DNA from: Stenotrophomonas nematodicola | GTDB lineage: Bacteria > Pseudomonadota > Gammaproteobacteria > Xanthomonadales > Xanthomonadaceae | Reading direction: 5' to 3' | Assembly (NCBI RefSeq): GCF_009467805.1 | Contig: NZ_WIAY01000002.1 | Location: 558,001 to 622,000, forward strand | Length of the DNA: 64,000 nucleotides | In this document: in pieces, positions 16,960 to 25,075 of the stretch | How the letters are laid out: each line of letters begins with the position of its first letter | Numbering within the stretch: position 1 is the stretch's first letter | Translations under genes and position numbers: made by a program | Notes under the pieces: model-generated | Databases searched by the model: none | What the model saw: the letters and a program-made list of their open reading frames with translations, nothing else | What the model was told of the DNA's origin: nothing

Positions 16960-18426
16960 TCAGATCGGATAGGCGGGCGCTTCGCCCTTGACGGTCAGCC
17001 ACTGCCACTGGGTGAACTCGTCGATGTTGGACGGCCCGCCGATGCTGGTGCCGTTGCCGGACGCACCGACGCCACCGAACGGATTGATCACCTCATCGTT
17101 CACGGTCTGGTCGTTGATGTGCAGCAGGCCGGTACGCAGCCGTTCGCCCAGCTTCAGCGCGCGGCCGACGTTGCTCGACAGAACCGCCATCGACAGGCCG
17201 TACTCGCTGTCGTTGGCCAGCTCCACCGCTTCCTCGTCGGTATCGAACGGCACCACCACCGCCACCGGCGCGAAGATCTCCTCGTGGAACGCCGGGTTGT
17301 CGCGGCCCACATCGCTGAGGACAGTCGGTTCGAAGAACAGGTCGCGGTAACCGCCACCGGTGGCCAGCGTGGCGCCGGCCGCCTGCGCCTCGGCGACCAC
17401 GCGCGCGGCATGGTCGCGCTGCTGCGCGCTGATCAGCGGCCCGATCGCCACGTCGCCGGTGGCCGGATCGCCCACCTTCAGCGAGCGTGCCTTGGCCACC
17501 AGCTTATCCAGGAACCGGGCATGGATGCTGCGCTGGACCAGCACCCGTCCGGTGGCCATGCAGATCTGTCCCTGGTGCAGGTACACGCCCCAGGCGGTGT
17601 TGGCGATGGCCAGGTCGATGTCGGCATCGTCGAGCACGATCAGCGAGTTCTTGCCGCCCAGCTCCAGCGACACTTTCTTCAGATGCCGGCCGGCCGCTTC
17701 GCCGACCTTGCGCCCGGCGCCGGTGGACCCGGTGAACTGGATCATGGCGATGTTGGGATCGCGGGTCAGCGCCGCACCGGCCGCACCATCCCCGGGCAGT
17801 ACATGCAGCAGGCCCGCCGGCAATCCGGCCAGTTCGAACAGCCGCGCAATCACGAAGCCGCCGCAGACCGCCGTGCGCGGGTCGGGTTTGAGGACCACCG
17901 CATTGCCCAGCGCGAGGGCCGGCGCCACCGCGCGCATCGCCAGGTACAACGGAAAATTGAACGGCGCGATCACGCCCACCACGCCGAGCGGGCGGCGGCG
18001 GGCCAGGTTCAGCCGGCCCGGTTCGGACGGCAGCACCTCGCCGATGCTGCGCGAGGGCAGCGCGGCCGCTTCGTGCAGCGCCTTGACGTTGACCTTGGCC
18101 TCGAAGCCGGCTTTCAGCCGGGTCGATCCGCTTTCGCGGACCAGCCAGTCCACAATCGCGTCGGTGTGCTGCTCGGCCAGCTGCGCGGCGCGCCGCAGGA
18201 CCTGCGCACGCGTCTCATACGGGGCGCTGGCCCAGTCACGCTGCGCCTGGGCCGCGGTGGCGGCGGCGGCGGCAATGCCGGCCGGGTCGGTCATTCCGAT
18301 CGATCCCAGGGGGGCTCCGGTGGCCGGTTCGATCACGTCCTGGGTGCTGGCACCGGCACGCCAGGTGCCGTCGAACAGCGTGCCGGACCACAGGGAGGTG
18401 GGCAGGAACTGCGGTGTATCGCTCAT
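16960..18426 (-). CDS. Aldehyde dehydrogenase (benzaldehyde dehydrogenase-like)
   Basis: NAD(P)-dependent aldehyde dehydrogenase, 488 aa, oxidising an aldehyde to the acid. Catalytic residues: Asn157 (APFNFP), Glu255 (ELGGKN) and Cys289 (QGQICMATG). Length and motifs fit the XylC/benzaldehyde dehydrogenase branch. ATG 18426 has AGGAG at 7-base spacing. It is the first gene of a probable three-gene unit with the alcohol dehydrogenase and the AcoR-like regulator, suggesting stepwise oxidation of an aromatic alcohol. A sigma-54-like promoter box and a perfect palindrome lie about 130-170 bp upstream. Confidence 0.9.
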   Translation of the reverse strand: MSDTPQFLPTSLWSGTLFDGTWRAGASTQDVIEPATGAPLGSIGMTDPAGIAAAAATAAQAQRDWASAPYETRAQVLRRAAQLAEQHTDAIVDWLVRESGSTRLKAGFEAKVNVKALHEAAALPSRSIGEVLPSEPGRLNLARRRPLGVVGVIAPFNFPLYLAMRAVAPALALGNAVVLKPDPRTAVCGGFVIARLFELAGLPAGLLHVLPGDGAAGAALTRDPNIAMIQFTGSTGAGRKVGEAAGRHLKKVSLELGGKNSLIVLDDADIDLAIANTAWGVYLHQGQICMATGRVLVQRSIHARFLDKLVAKARSLKVGDPATGDVAIGPLISAQQRDHAARVVAEAQAAGATLATGGGYRDLFFEPTVLSDVGRDNPAFHEEIFAPVAVVVPFDTDEEAVELANDSEYGLSMAVLSSNVGRALKLGERLRTGLLHINDQTVNDEVINPFGGVGASGNGTSIGGPSNIDEFTQWQWLTVKGEAPAYPI

Positions 18427-18552
18427 CTGTTGACTCCTTTTGACGAAGAACGACCCCAGGGCCGCCTTCTGCACATGGTTCACCCAGGCATTGGATACCC
18501 GCCATCGCGTACTGCCTATCGGCCATCGGCGGGAAATCGGCAACCCACTGCC

Positions 18553-18568
18553 TGCAAAGGGATTTCCA
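18553..18568 (-). promoter_or_regulatory. Candidate sigma-54 (-24/-12) promoter of the aldehyde/alcohol dehydrogenase operon
   Basis: On the minus strand: TGGAAATCCCTTTGCA. The invariant GG and GC are separated by exactly ten bases and the -12 element is a perfect TTGCA; the -24 element is TGGAAA instead of TGGCAC. Start of transcription would be near 18542, giving a leader of about 115 bases before ATG 18426. Confidence 0.5.
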
Positions 18569-18575
18569 GCATGCA

Positions 18576-18598
18576 CACTGTCCAGTCAATGGACAGTG
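18576..18598. promoter_or_regulatory. Perfect palindrome, likely operator or activator site
   Basis: CACTGTCC-N7-GGACAGTG, 8-bp arms with a 7-base spacer. It is centred about 20 bp upstream of the -24 element, closer than a usual enhancer for a sigma-54 activator. It is a good candidate site for the Fis-HTH regulator at 14628-15728. Its TGTCC/GGACA half-sites resemble those at 31452-31500. Confidence 0.55.
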
Positions 18599-18682
18599 GT
18601 GTCGTTGCCGACGCGCGCACCACACGCCCCCCGCCGGGCCGGGGCCGTACAATCGCCTGCCCAGCCAGCGACACCGCCCGCC

Positions 18683-19276
18683 ATGAACGATGACTCCTTC
18701 ACCGACGCCACCGCCCCGGACGGCCCCGACGTCATCGCCGAAACCCGCACCTGGCTGGAGCAGATCGTCATCGGCCTGAACCTGTGCCCCTTCGCCAAGG
18801 CCGTGTACGTGAAGAACCAGGTGCGCTTCGTGCTCAGCGACGCAACCACGCCCGAGGCGCTGGTCGAGCAGCTGGCCGAGGAACTGGTGCTGCTGCGCGA
18901 TACGCCCGCCGAGCAGATCGACACCACGCTGATCGTGCACCCGGACGTCCTCACCGACTTCCTGGACTACAACGACTTCCTCGACAACGCCGATGCGGCC
19001 ATCGAGGCGCTCGATCTGCAGGGCATCCTGCAGGTGGCCAGTTTCCATCCGCAGTACCAGTTCGCCGGTGTCGCCCCGGATGATGTGAGCAACTACACCA
19101 ACCGCGCGCCCTACCCGACCCTGCACCTGCTCCGCGAGGACAGCGTGGAGCGTGCAGTGGCGGCGTTCCCCGATCCGGACGTGATCGTCGAGCGCAACAT
19201 CGAGACCCTCGACAAGCTCGGCGTGGAAGGCTGGACCCGCCTGCTCGGGCGCAAGGACACTCCGCCGTGCCACTGA
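18683..19276 (+). CDS. DUF1415 family protein
   Basis: A 197-aa soluble protein of the DUF1415 family, function unknown. The conserved LNLCPFAKAVYV motif (near 32-43) and the central HPQYQFAGVAPDDVSNYTNR segment are clear. No signal peptide or membrane segment. ATG 18683 was chosen because the conserved part starts soon after; the frame stays open upstream to 18440 without similarity. A TACAAT box (18648-18653) may be its -10. Its end overlaps the SDR gene by 10 bp, so the two are probably co-expressed. Confidence 0.88.
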   Translation: MNDDSFTDATAPDGPDVIAETRTWLEQIVIGLNLCPFAKAVYVKNQVRFVLSDATTPEALVEQLAEELVLLRDTPAEQIDTTLIVHPDVLTDFLDYNDFLDNADAAIEALDLQGILQVASFHPQYQFAGVAPDDVSNYTNRAPYPTLHLLREDSVERAVAAFPDPDVIVERNIETLDKLGVEGWTRLLGRKDTPPCH

Positions 19277-20079
19277 CCCCGGCAATTGCCGATTGGCCTG
19301 CACTGCCGCTGCGCGACCGCGTGGTGGTGGTGACCGGTGGCGCGCAGGGGGTAGGCCGCGGCATCGCGCAGGCCGTGCTCGGGGCTGGCGGCAGCGTGAT
19401 GATCGCCGACCTCGACGCCGACGCCGGCAAGGCCTGCCTGAAGGAATGGGCGCTGCCCGGACGCGCCGCGTTCCAACGCACCGACGTTGCCCGCGAGCGC
19501 AGCGTGCAGGCGCTGATCAACGCCACGCTCAAACGCTTCGGCCGCCTCGACGGGCTGGTCAACAATGCCGGCATCGCCAGCGCGCATGGCACGCCGTTGG
19601 ACGCGATGACGCTCACCGAGTGGCAGCGCCGGCTGTCCAGCCTGCATGGCGCGTTCCTGTGCAGCAAGCATGCGCTGCCCGCGCTGCGCGCGTCGTCGAC
19701 GGATACGCAGACCGGCGCCATCATCAACATTGCGTCCACCCGCGCCTGGCAGTCCGAGGCGGACAGCGAGGCCTATGCGGCCGCCAAAGGTGGGCTGGTC
19801 GCCTTCACCCATGCGCTGGCCATCAGTGAAGGCCCGCAGGTGCGCGTGAACAGCATCAGCCCCGGCTGGATCACCACCGAAGCGTGGCAGGCACCGGCCC
19901 GACGCCGTGCGCCCAAGCTGTCGCGCCGGGACCATGCCCAGCACGCGGTCGGCCGCGTCGGCCAACCCGACGACATCGGTGCGTTGGCCGTGTTTCTGCT
20001 GTCATCACTGTCCGGCTTCATCACCGGACAGGACCACATCGTCGATGGCGGCATGACCCGGACCATGCTTTACACGTAA
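19267..20079 (+). CDS. SDR family oxidoreductase
   Basis: Classical short-chain dehydrogenase/reductase, 270 aa. The cofactor motif TGGAQGVG (23-30), NNAG (99-102) and the catalytic triad Ser157, Tyr170, Lys174 are intact; the C-terminus IVDGGMT is typical. Asp48 at the end of the second strand suggests preference for NAD(H). The substrate is unknown. Start GTG 19267 overlaps the DUF1415 stop by 10 bp. It converges on the oligopeptidase A gene with 17 bp between stops and no terminator visible. Confidence 0.88.
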   Translation: MPLTPAIADWPALPLRDRVVVVTGGAQGVGRGIAQAVLGAGGSVMIADLDADAGKACLKEWALPGRAAFQRTDVARERSVQALINATLKRFGRLDGLVNNAGIASAHGTPLDAMTLTEWQRRLSSLHGAFLCSKHALPALRASSTDTQTGAIINIASTRAWQSEADSEAYAAAKGGLVAFTHALAISEGPQVRVNSISPGWITTEAWQAPARRRAPKLSRRDHAQHAVGRVGQPDDIGALAVFLLSSLSGFITGQDHIVDGGMTRTMLYT

Positions 20080-20096
20080 GGCCCGGCACATCACGG

Positions 20097-22130
20097 TTAC
20101 GCCATGCCGTTGTGCCGCAGCAACGCCGCCACATCCGGCGCGCGCCCGCGGAAGGCGGCGAAATTCTCCGCCGCGCTGCGGCTGCCACCGCGCGACAGCA
20201 CTTCCTCAAGGAACCGCCGGCCGGTTTCGGCGGTCCGGTCCGGCGCTTCCTCGAAGGCGGCATACGCATCGGCGCTGAGCACTTCGGCCCACTTGTAACT
20301 GTAATAGCCGGCCGCATACCCGCCGGCGAAGATGTGGCTGAACTGATGCGGGAAGCGGCTCCATGCGGGCGGCCGGTTGACGGCCACTTCGTCGCGCACC
20401 CGCTCCAGCAGCGCGATGACGCTGTCCTGGGTGGGATCGAACTCGCTGTGCAGCTGCATGTCGAACAGCGCGAATTCCAACTGGCGCACAGTGAACATGC
20501 CGCTCTGGAAATTGCGCGCGGCCAGCATGCGGTCGAACAACGCGCGCGGCAGCGGCTCGCCCGTGTCGACGTGCGCGGTCATCGCCTGCACCCGGTTCCA
20601 TTCCCAGCAGAAGTTCTCCATGAACTGGCTGGGCAGTTCCACCGCATCCCACTCCACGCCGTTGATGCCGGCCACGGCAAGCTCATCGACGCGGGTCAGC
20701 AACTGGTGCAGCCCGTGGCCCATTTCGTGGAACAGCGTGGTGACATCGCTGTGGGTGAAGGTCGCCGGGCGGCCATCACTGCCACGGCCGAAGTTGCAGA
20801 CCAGGTACACCAGCGGTGTCTGCACCCCGGCCGCGGTCGCGCGCCGGTTGCGGCAGTCGTCCATCCACGCCCCACCCCGCTTGCCTTCGCGGGCGTACAG
20901 GTCCAGGTAGAACTGCCCGACGAGTGCGCCCTGCGCATCCACCAGGCGGAAGAAGCGCACATCCGGGTGCCATACCGGCGCGCTGTCGGGCAGCACCTGC
21001 AGGCCATACAGCTCGTGGATGAGGTTGAACAACCCCTCCAGCACGGTCGGCTCGGTGAAGTACGGTTTCACCTCCTGCTCGGAGTAGCTGTAGCGCGCCT
21101 GTTTGAGCTTCTCGCCGACGTAGGCGAGGTCCCACGCCTGCAGCGTGTCCAGCTGCAGTTCGTCGCGTGCAAAGGCCTCCAGCTCGGCGCGGTCGCGCTG
21201 CGCGTAGGGCTTGGCACGGGCAGCCAGGTCACGCAGGAAGCCCAGTACCTGCGGGGCATCCTGCGCCATCTTGGTGGCGATGGAGTACTCGGCGTAATTG
21301 GGGAAGCCAAGCAGCGCGGCCAGCTCGGCGCGAAGCGCCAGGATGCGTGCGATGTTGGCGCTGTTGTCGAGCGCGGCATCGCCGAATTCGGAGGCCCGTT
21401 CGGCATTGGCGCGGTACAGCGTTTCACGCAGTGGACGATGATCGGCGTAGGTCTGCACCGGCAGGTAGCACGGCATCTGCAGCGTCAACTTCCACCCGGA
21501 CAGCCCGACCTTCTCCGCCGCTTCGCGCGCGGCGGACACCACGTCGGCGGGCAGACCCGCCAGTGCGATGCGGTCTTCCACGTGCAGCGACCACGCGTCG
21601 GTGGCATCCAGCACATTCTGCGAGAAGGTCGCCGACAAGGCCGCCAGTTCCTCCTGGATCGCGCTGAAACGCGACTTGCCGGCGTCGTCCAGCTCTGCGC
21701 CACCGAGGCGGAAATCACGCAGCGCGTTGTCCAGCACCTTGCGCCGGGCCGGCGCGTACTGCGCCGCTTCCGGTGCCTCGGCCAACGCGCGGTACTGCGC
21801 ATACAGCGCCAGGTTCTGGCTCATCGCGCTGCCAAAACGCGTCACCTTGGGCAGGTTGGCGTTGTAGGCCTCACGCAGCGCCGGGGTATTGACCACCCCC
21901 TGCAGGTGGGTCACCTGGCCCCAGGCGCGCCACAGCCGATCGGTGGCGTCGTCAAGCGGCTCCACGAACGTTGCCCAGGTCACGGGGGTGACGGTCTCGG
22001 CCACCTTCACGGCAGCCTCGGCCTCGGCCAGCAGCGCCTCGACGGCCGGACCGACATGGTCGGGCTGGATCGCGTCGAAGCGCGGCAGGCCGGAAAAATC
22101 GAGCAGGGGATTGGTGGGGGTCACGGGCAT
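20097..22130 (-). CDS. prlC: Oligopeptidase A (M3 family metallopeptidase)
   Basis: Zinc oligopeptidase of family M3 (thimet oligopeptidase family), 677 aa, cytosolic; in E. coli it degrades cleaved signal peptides and short peptides. The zinc motif HEMGHGLHQ is present with the downstream glutamate region GVEWDAVELPSQFMENF, and the substrate-closing segment HIFAGGYAAGYYSYKWAEV is conserved. Start: ATG 22130 directly abuts GGAG, whereas GTG 22124 has a 6-base spacing and may be the true start. It is downstream of the PLP enzyme gene on the same strand (118-bp gap). Confidence 0.94.
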   Translation of the reverse strand: MPVTPTNPLLDFSGLPRFDAIQPDHVGPAVEALLAEAEAAVKVAETVTPVTWATFVEPLDDATDRLWRAWGQVTHLQGVVNTPALREAYNANLPKVTRFGSAMSQNLALYAQYRALAEAPEAAQYAPARRKVLDNALRDFRLGGAELDDAGKSRFSAIQEELAALSATFSQNVLDATDAWSLHVEDRIALAGLPADVVSAAREAAEKVGLSGWKLTLQMPCYLPVQTYADHRPLRETLYRANAERASEFGDAALDNSANIARILALRAELAALLGFPNYAEYSIATKMAQDAPQVLGFLRDLAARAKPYAQRDRAELEAFARDELQLDTLQAWDLAYVGEKLKQARYSYSEQEVKPYFTEPTVLEGLFNLIHELYGLQVLPDSAPVWHPDVRFFRLVDAQGALVGQFYLDLYAREGKRGGAWMDDCRNRRATAAGVQTPLVYLVCNFGRGSDGRPATFTHSDVTTLFHEMGHGLHQLLTRVDELAVAGINGVEWDAVELPSQFMENFCWEWNRVQAMTAHVDTGEPLPRALFDRMLAARNFQSGMFTVRQLEFALFDMQLHSEFDPTQDSVIALLERVRDEVAVNRPPAWSRFPHQFSHIFAGGYAAGYYSYKWAEVLSADAYAAFEEAPDRTAETGRRFLEEVLSRGGSRSAAENFAAFRGRAPDVAALLRHNGMA

Positions 22131-22248
22131 CTCCAGACAACAGGGCCGCACGCGCGGCATCACCCTCGATATGGCACTGCTCCGCTCCGCGCACAAGGGG
22201 CGCTAGCCAACGTTCCTGCCTGGCCGGCGCTGCCGCCCGGTGGCTGGA

Positions 22249-23361
22249 TCAGTACAGCGTTTCCAGCGCGGCGTGCGGCAGGGGCGCCAACCCCTGGCCG
22301 TTCACGGCGGCCGCAACCCACGCATCGGGCTCATCCACCTCGATGCCCTGACGCGGATACCACTCGGGGTTGTAGTAGCTGTGCGCATAACGTTCGCCGC
22401 TGTCGCACAGAATGGTCACGATCGATCCGCTGCGGCCAGCCTGGCGCATCCATTCGGCAGCCTGCAGAACGCCGATGAAGTTGGTGCCGGTCGAGCCGCC
22501 GACACGGCGGCCCAACTGCCGGCTGACATGCCGCATCGCGGCCAGGCTCAGCGCATCGGGCACCTTCACCATCGCATCCACGCTGGTCGGAATGAAGCTG
22601 GACTCCACCCGTGGCCGGCCGATCCCCTCCACCCGCGAGCCCCCGCTGCAGGTCAGCTCGCGCCACGGCTGCCCGGCCAGAGCCGCGCAGTAGCCGTCGT
22701 AGAACACCGACACTTCCGGGTCCGCACAGAGGATGCGGGTGTCATGGCGACGGTAGCTCACGTAGCGTCCCAGCGTGGCGGCGGTGCCGCCCGTACCGGG
22801 GCTGCACACGATCCACTCCGGAACCGGATGCGGCTCTTCGGCCATCTGCTTGAAAATGGATTCGGCGATGTTGTTGTTGGCGCGCCAGTCGGTGGCGCGC
22901 TCGGCGTAGGTGAACTGGTCCATGAAATGGCCGCCGGTGTCGCGGGCGAGCTTTTCCGAATCGCAGTTCAGGTCGCAGGCGCGTTCCACCAGGTGGCAGC
23001 TGCCACCCTGGAACTCGATCGCGGCAATCTTCTCCGGCGAGGTCGTGGCCGGAATCACCGCGATGAAGGGCAGACCCAGCAGACGGGCAAAGTAGGCCTC
23101 GGACACAGCGGTGGAGCCGCTGGACGCCTCGATCACCGGGCGGCCCTCGCGCAGCCAGCCGTTGGTCAGCGCGTACAGGAACAGCGAGCGTGCCAGCCGG
23201 TGCTTCAGGCTGCCGGTGGGGTGGCTGGATTCGTCCTTGAAGTACAGGTCGATGCCGGCGTACCCGGGCAGGTCCATCGGAATCAGATGGGTATCGGCCG
23301 ACCGGTTGAAATCGGCTTCGATCTTGCGGATGGCGGCGGCCACCCATTCACGCTGCGACAT
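22249..23361 (-). CDS. PLP-dependent cysteine synthase family protein (Cds1-like)
   Basis: Fold-type II PLP enzyme, 370 aa, of the cysteine synthase family. Lys53 in [10 protein letters not shown] binds PLP; ASSGST (about 79-84) holds the cofactor or substrate; PGTGGTAAT binds the phosphate. It is longer than CysK/CysM and resembles the branch with the mycobacterial L-cysteine desulfhydrase Cds1, so it may degrade cysteine to sulfide, pyruvate and ammonia rather than make it. This assignment is inference from overall pattern. Start ATG 23361. No cys genes are nearby. Confidence 0.82.
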   Translation of the reverse strand: MSQREWVAAAIRKIEADFNRSADTHLIPMDLPGYAGIDLYFKDESSHPTGSLKHRLARSLFLYALTNGWLREGRPVIEASSGSTAVSEAYFARLLGLPFIAVIPATTSPEKIAAIEFQGGSCHLVERACDLNCDSEKLARDTGGHFMDQFTYAERATDWRANNNIAESIFKQMAEEPHPVPEWIVCSPGTGGTAATLGRYVSYRRHDTRILCADPEVSVFYDGYCAALAGQPWRELTCSGGSRVEGIGRPRVESSFIPTSVDAMVKVPDALSLAAMRHVSRQLGRRVGGSTGTNFIGVLQAAEWMRQAGRSGSIVTILCDSGERYAHSYYNPEWYPRQGIEVDEPDAWVAAAVNGQGLAPLPHAALETLY

Positions 23362-23423
23362 GACGAAAGCTGCACAAGGAGACGCCCCATTCTACCGTCG
23401 CGGCCCGACCACGCGGGCGCCGT

Positions 23424-23429
23424 TAGAAT
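23424..23429 (+). promoter_or_regulatory. Candidate -10 box of gloA
   Basis: TAGAAT in CGTTAGAATGGGGGG, 44 bases before the gloA ATG and nearly identical to the box before yajQ. No clear -35. Confidence 0.4.
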
Positions 23430-23473
23430 GGGGGGTCTCGCCGCCGCGCGCGGCCTCCCCCAGAGGAAACCCC

Positions 23474-24001
23474 ATGACCCTTGCCCCGTTGCCGTCCCCG
23501 CCCGGCGTTGCCGCCCAGCCGCCGGTCGAAACCAGCGGTTTCGTGTTCAACCACACCATGCTGCGCGTGAAGGACATCACCGCGTCGCTGGACTTCTACA
23601 CCCGCGTGCTCGGCTTCCGCCTGATCGACCAGCGCGACTTCGCCGAGGCCGCGTTCAGCCTGTACTTCCTGGCCCTGCTGCCGGAGGGCACGCAGATTCC
23701 CGAAGGTGACGCTGCCCGCCGCCTGTGGATGGCCGGCATTCCCGGCGTGCTGGAACTGACCCACAACCACGGCACGGAAATCCAGGACGGCCCGGTCTAC
23801 CACGACGGCAACAGCGACCCGCGCGGCTTCGGCCACATCTGCGTGTCGGTGCCGGACATCCAGGCCGCGTGCAAGCGCTTCGACGACCTGCAGGTGCCGT
23901 ACCAGAAGCGCCTGGAGGACGGCCGCATGAAGCACCTGGCCTTCATCAAGGACCCGGACGGCTACTGGGTGGAGATCATCTCCAACACCCCGGTCGCCTG
24001 A
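23474..24001 (+). CDS. gloA: Lactoylglutathione lyase (glyoxalase I)
   Basis: Metal-dependent glyoxalase I, 175 aa, turning the hemithioacetal of methylglyoxal and glutathione into S-lactoylglutathione. The four metal ligands are visible: His27 (FNHTMLRV), Glu94 (VLELTHN), His121 (GFGHICVSV) and Glu167 (YWVEIIS). The length is of the longer type common to Xanthomonadaceae and eukaryotes, with an N-terminal Pro-rich extension. ATG 23474 has AGAGG at 7-base spacing. It is a single gene with its own TAGAAT box. Confidence 0.95.
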   Translation: MTLAPLPSPPGVAAQPPVETSGFVFNHTMLRVKDITASLDFYTRVLGFRLIDQRDFAEAAFSLYFLALLPEGTQIPEGDAARRLWMAGIPGVLELTHNHGTEIQDGPVYHDGNSDPRGFGHICVSVPDIQAACKRFDDLQVPYQKRLEDGRMKHLAFIKDPDGYWVEIISNTPVA

Positions 24002-24054
24002 TCCAGCCGCGATTCACGCACGCGCCGGCCACCCCGGCGCGTGCGTGGCACCGC

Positions 24055-24414
24055 CTAGGGCTGGCCCTGGAATTCAAAGGCCGCGTGGAACGGCGCCTTG
24101 GGCGGCACGAAGACGGTGGTGCCGGCGAATCCGGCCTCGATGCAGCGCGCGACTGCACCGTCGCCCTCGCGCCAGGTCCGCACCACCCTGCCCTGCGCGT
24201 CCAACTGCAGCACCACGGTGAATGCAGCCAGCGTCTCCGGTGCGGGCGTAGGCAGGCAGCGTGCGAAGCCATCGCCCCCCACCCGGCTCATGCCATCGAT
24301 CATGGCGGCATAGGCCACCGGCTCCAGACTGCCCTCATCGCTGTGCGCCAACGCGCGCACCTGGTCGTATCCGGTTCCCACGGCCGACTGGGCCAGCAGC
24401 ATCCACCACAGCAT
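24055..24414 (-). CDS. Hypothetical secreted protein
   Basis: A 119-aa product with a short hydrophobic N-terminus (MLWWMLLAQSAVG) that may be a signal peptide, two cysteines (FARCLPTP, VARCIEAGF) and a C-terminal part (TVVLQLDAQGRVVRTWREG) reminiscent of small TonB-C-like folds. I do not recognise the family. ATG 24414 has GGAG at 8-base spacing; ATG 24420 is only two bases from the same site. It is convergent with gloA and divergent from the VOC gene. Confidence 0.65.
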   Translation of the reverse strand: MLWWMLLAQSAVGTGYDQVRALAHSDEGSLEPVAYAAMIDGMSRVGGDGFARCLPTPAPETLAAFTVVLQLDAQGRVVRTWREGDGAVARCIEAGFAGTTVFVPPKAPFHAAFEFQGQP

Positions 24415-24559
24415 CGTCATTTCTCCCCGCCATGCCACGATGGCGCCAGTGCGCAGCCTAGGGCAGCGCGGGCGCGGGCGGAAGCGTGCGCGCCACGGTA
24501 GTGCAGCCAGCCGCCCCCGGTGGTATATCTGCCGGCCTGTCCATCCAAAGGGAGTCGGC

Positions 24560-24988
24560 ATGGAAACCATGCAACTGCATCGCGGCCGCCTGATCGATCA
24601 TCTACAGCTCGTGGTCCGCGACCTCGCCGCCAGCCGTCGCTTCTACCAGGCGGTGTTCGACACGATCGGCATTCCCATCGCCGGCGAAGGCGACACGTAT
24701 TTCTGGGCCGACGAACTGTTCATCTCCACCGCCGACAGCGAAGCCGCGGCCGGTGAACTGACCGGCCGCCACCACCTGGCCTTCCAGGCACGCGATCGCG
24801 CCACCGTGGATGCCTTCCACGTCGCCGCGCTGGCGGCCGGCGGCAAGGACAACGGCGCGCCCGGCGAACGGCCGTACCACCCGGGCTACTACGGCGCGTT
24901 CGTGATCGATCCGGATGGCAACAACATCGAAGTCGTGTACCACGGCGAAGCGACCTACAGCGCCGATTCGGTGAAAGTCACCTTCTGA
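24560..24988 (+). CDS. VOC family (glyoxalase/bleomycin resistance-type) protein
   Basis: A 142-aa vicinal-oxygen-chelate protein with the beta-alpha-beta-beta-beta pattern: IDHLQLVVRDLAASRRFYQ at the N-terminus and GAFVIDPDGNNIEVVYH at the C-terminus. His17 and the late Glu in NNIEV are potential metal ligands. It is distinct from GloA 0.5 kb away and its substrate is unknown. ATG 24560 is preceded by AAGGGAG at good spacing. Confidence 0.85.
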   Translation: METMQLHRGRLIDHLQLVVRDLAASRRFYQAVFDTIGIPIAGEGDTYFWADELFISTADSEAAAGELTGRHHLAFQARDRATVDAFHVAALAAGGKDNGAPGERPYHPGYYGAFVIDPDGNNIEVVYHGEATYSADSVKVTF

Positions 24989-25036
24989 CCTGCGCGCCCG
25001 CTGCCGCGCTGAACGCTTCAGCGTCGGAGCGGCCGC

Positions 25037-25053
25037 GTCTCATGGGATGAGAC
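25037..25053. promoter_or_regulatory. Palindrome upstream of the radical SAM/UdgX pair
   Basis: GTCTCAT-GGG-ATGAGAC, 7-bp perfect arms, ending 22 bases before the radical SAM start codon. It could be an operator or a leader hairpin. It does not match the E. coli LexA box. Confidence 0.35.
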
Positions 25054-25075
25054 CGCTGCTGCCTACCGTGTCGGC

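Noticed and set aside
19884-22478. 864-aa plus-strand frame
   Set aside because: It is the antisense shadow of oligopeptidase A, His/Arg/Gln-rich with no recognisable domain.
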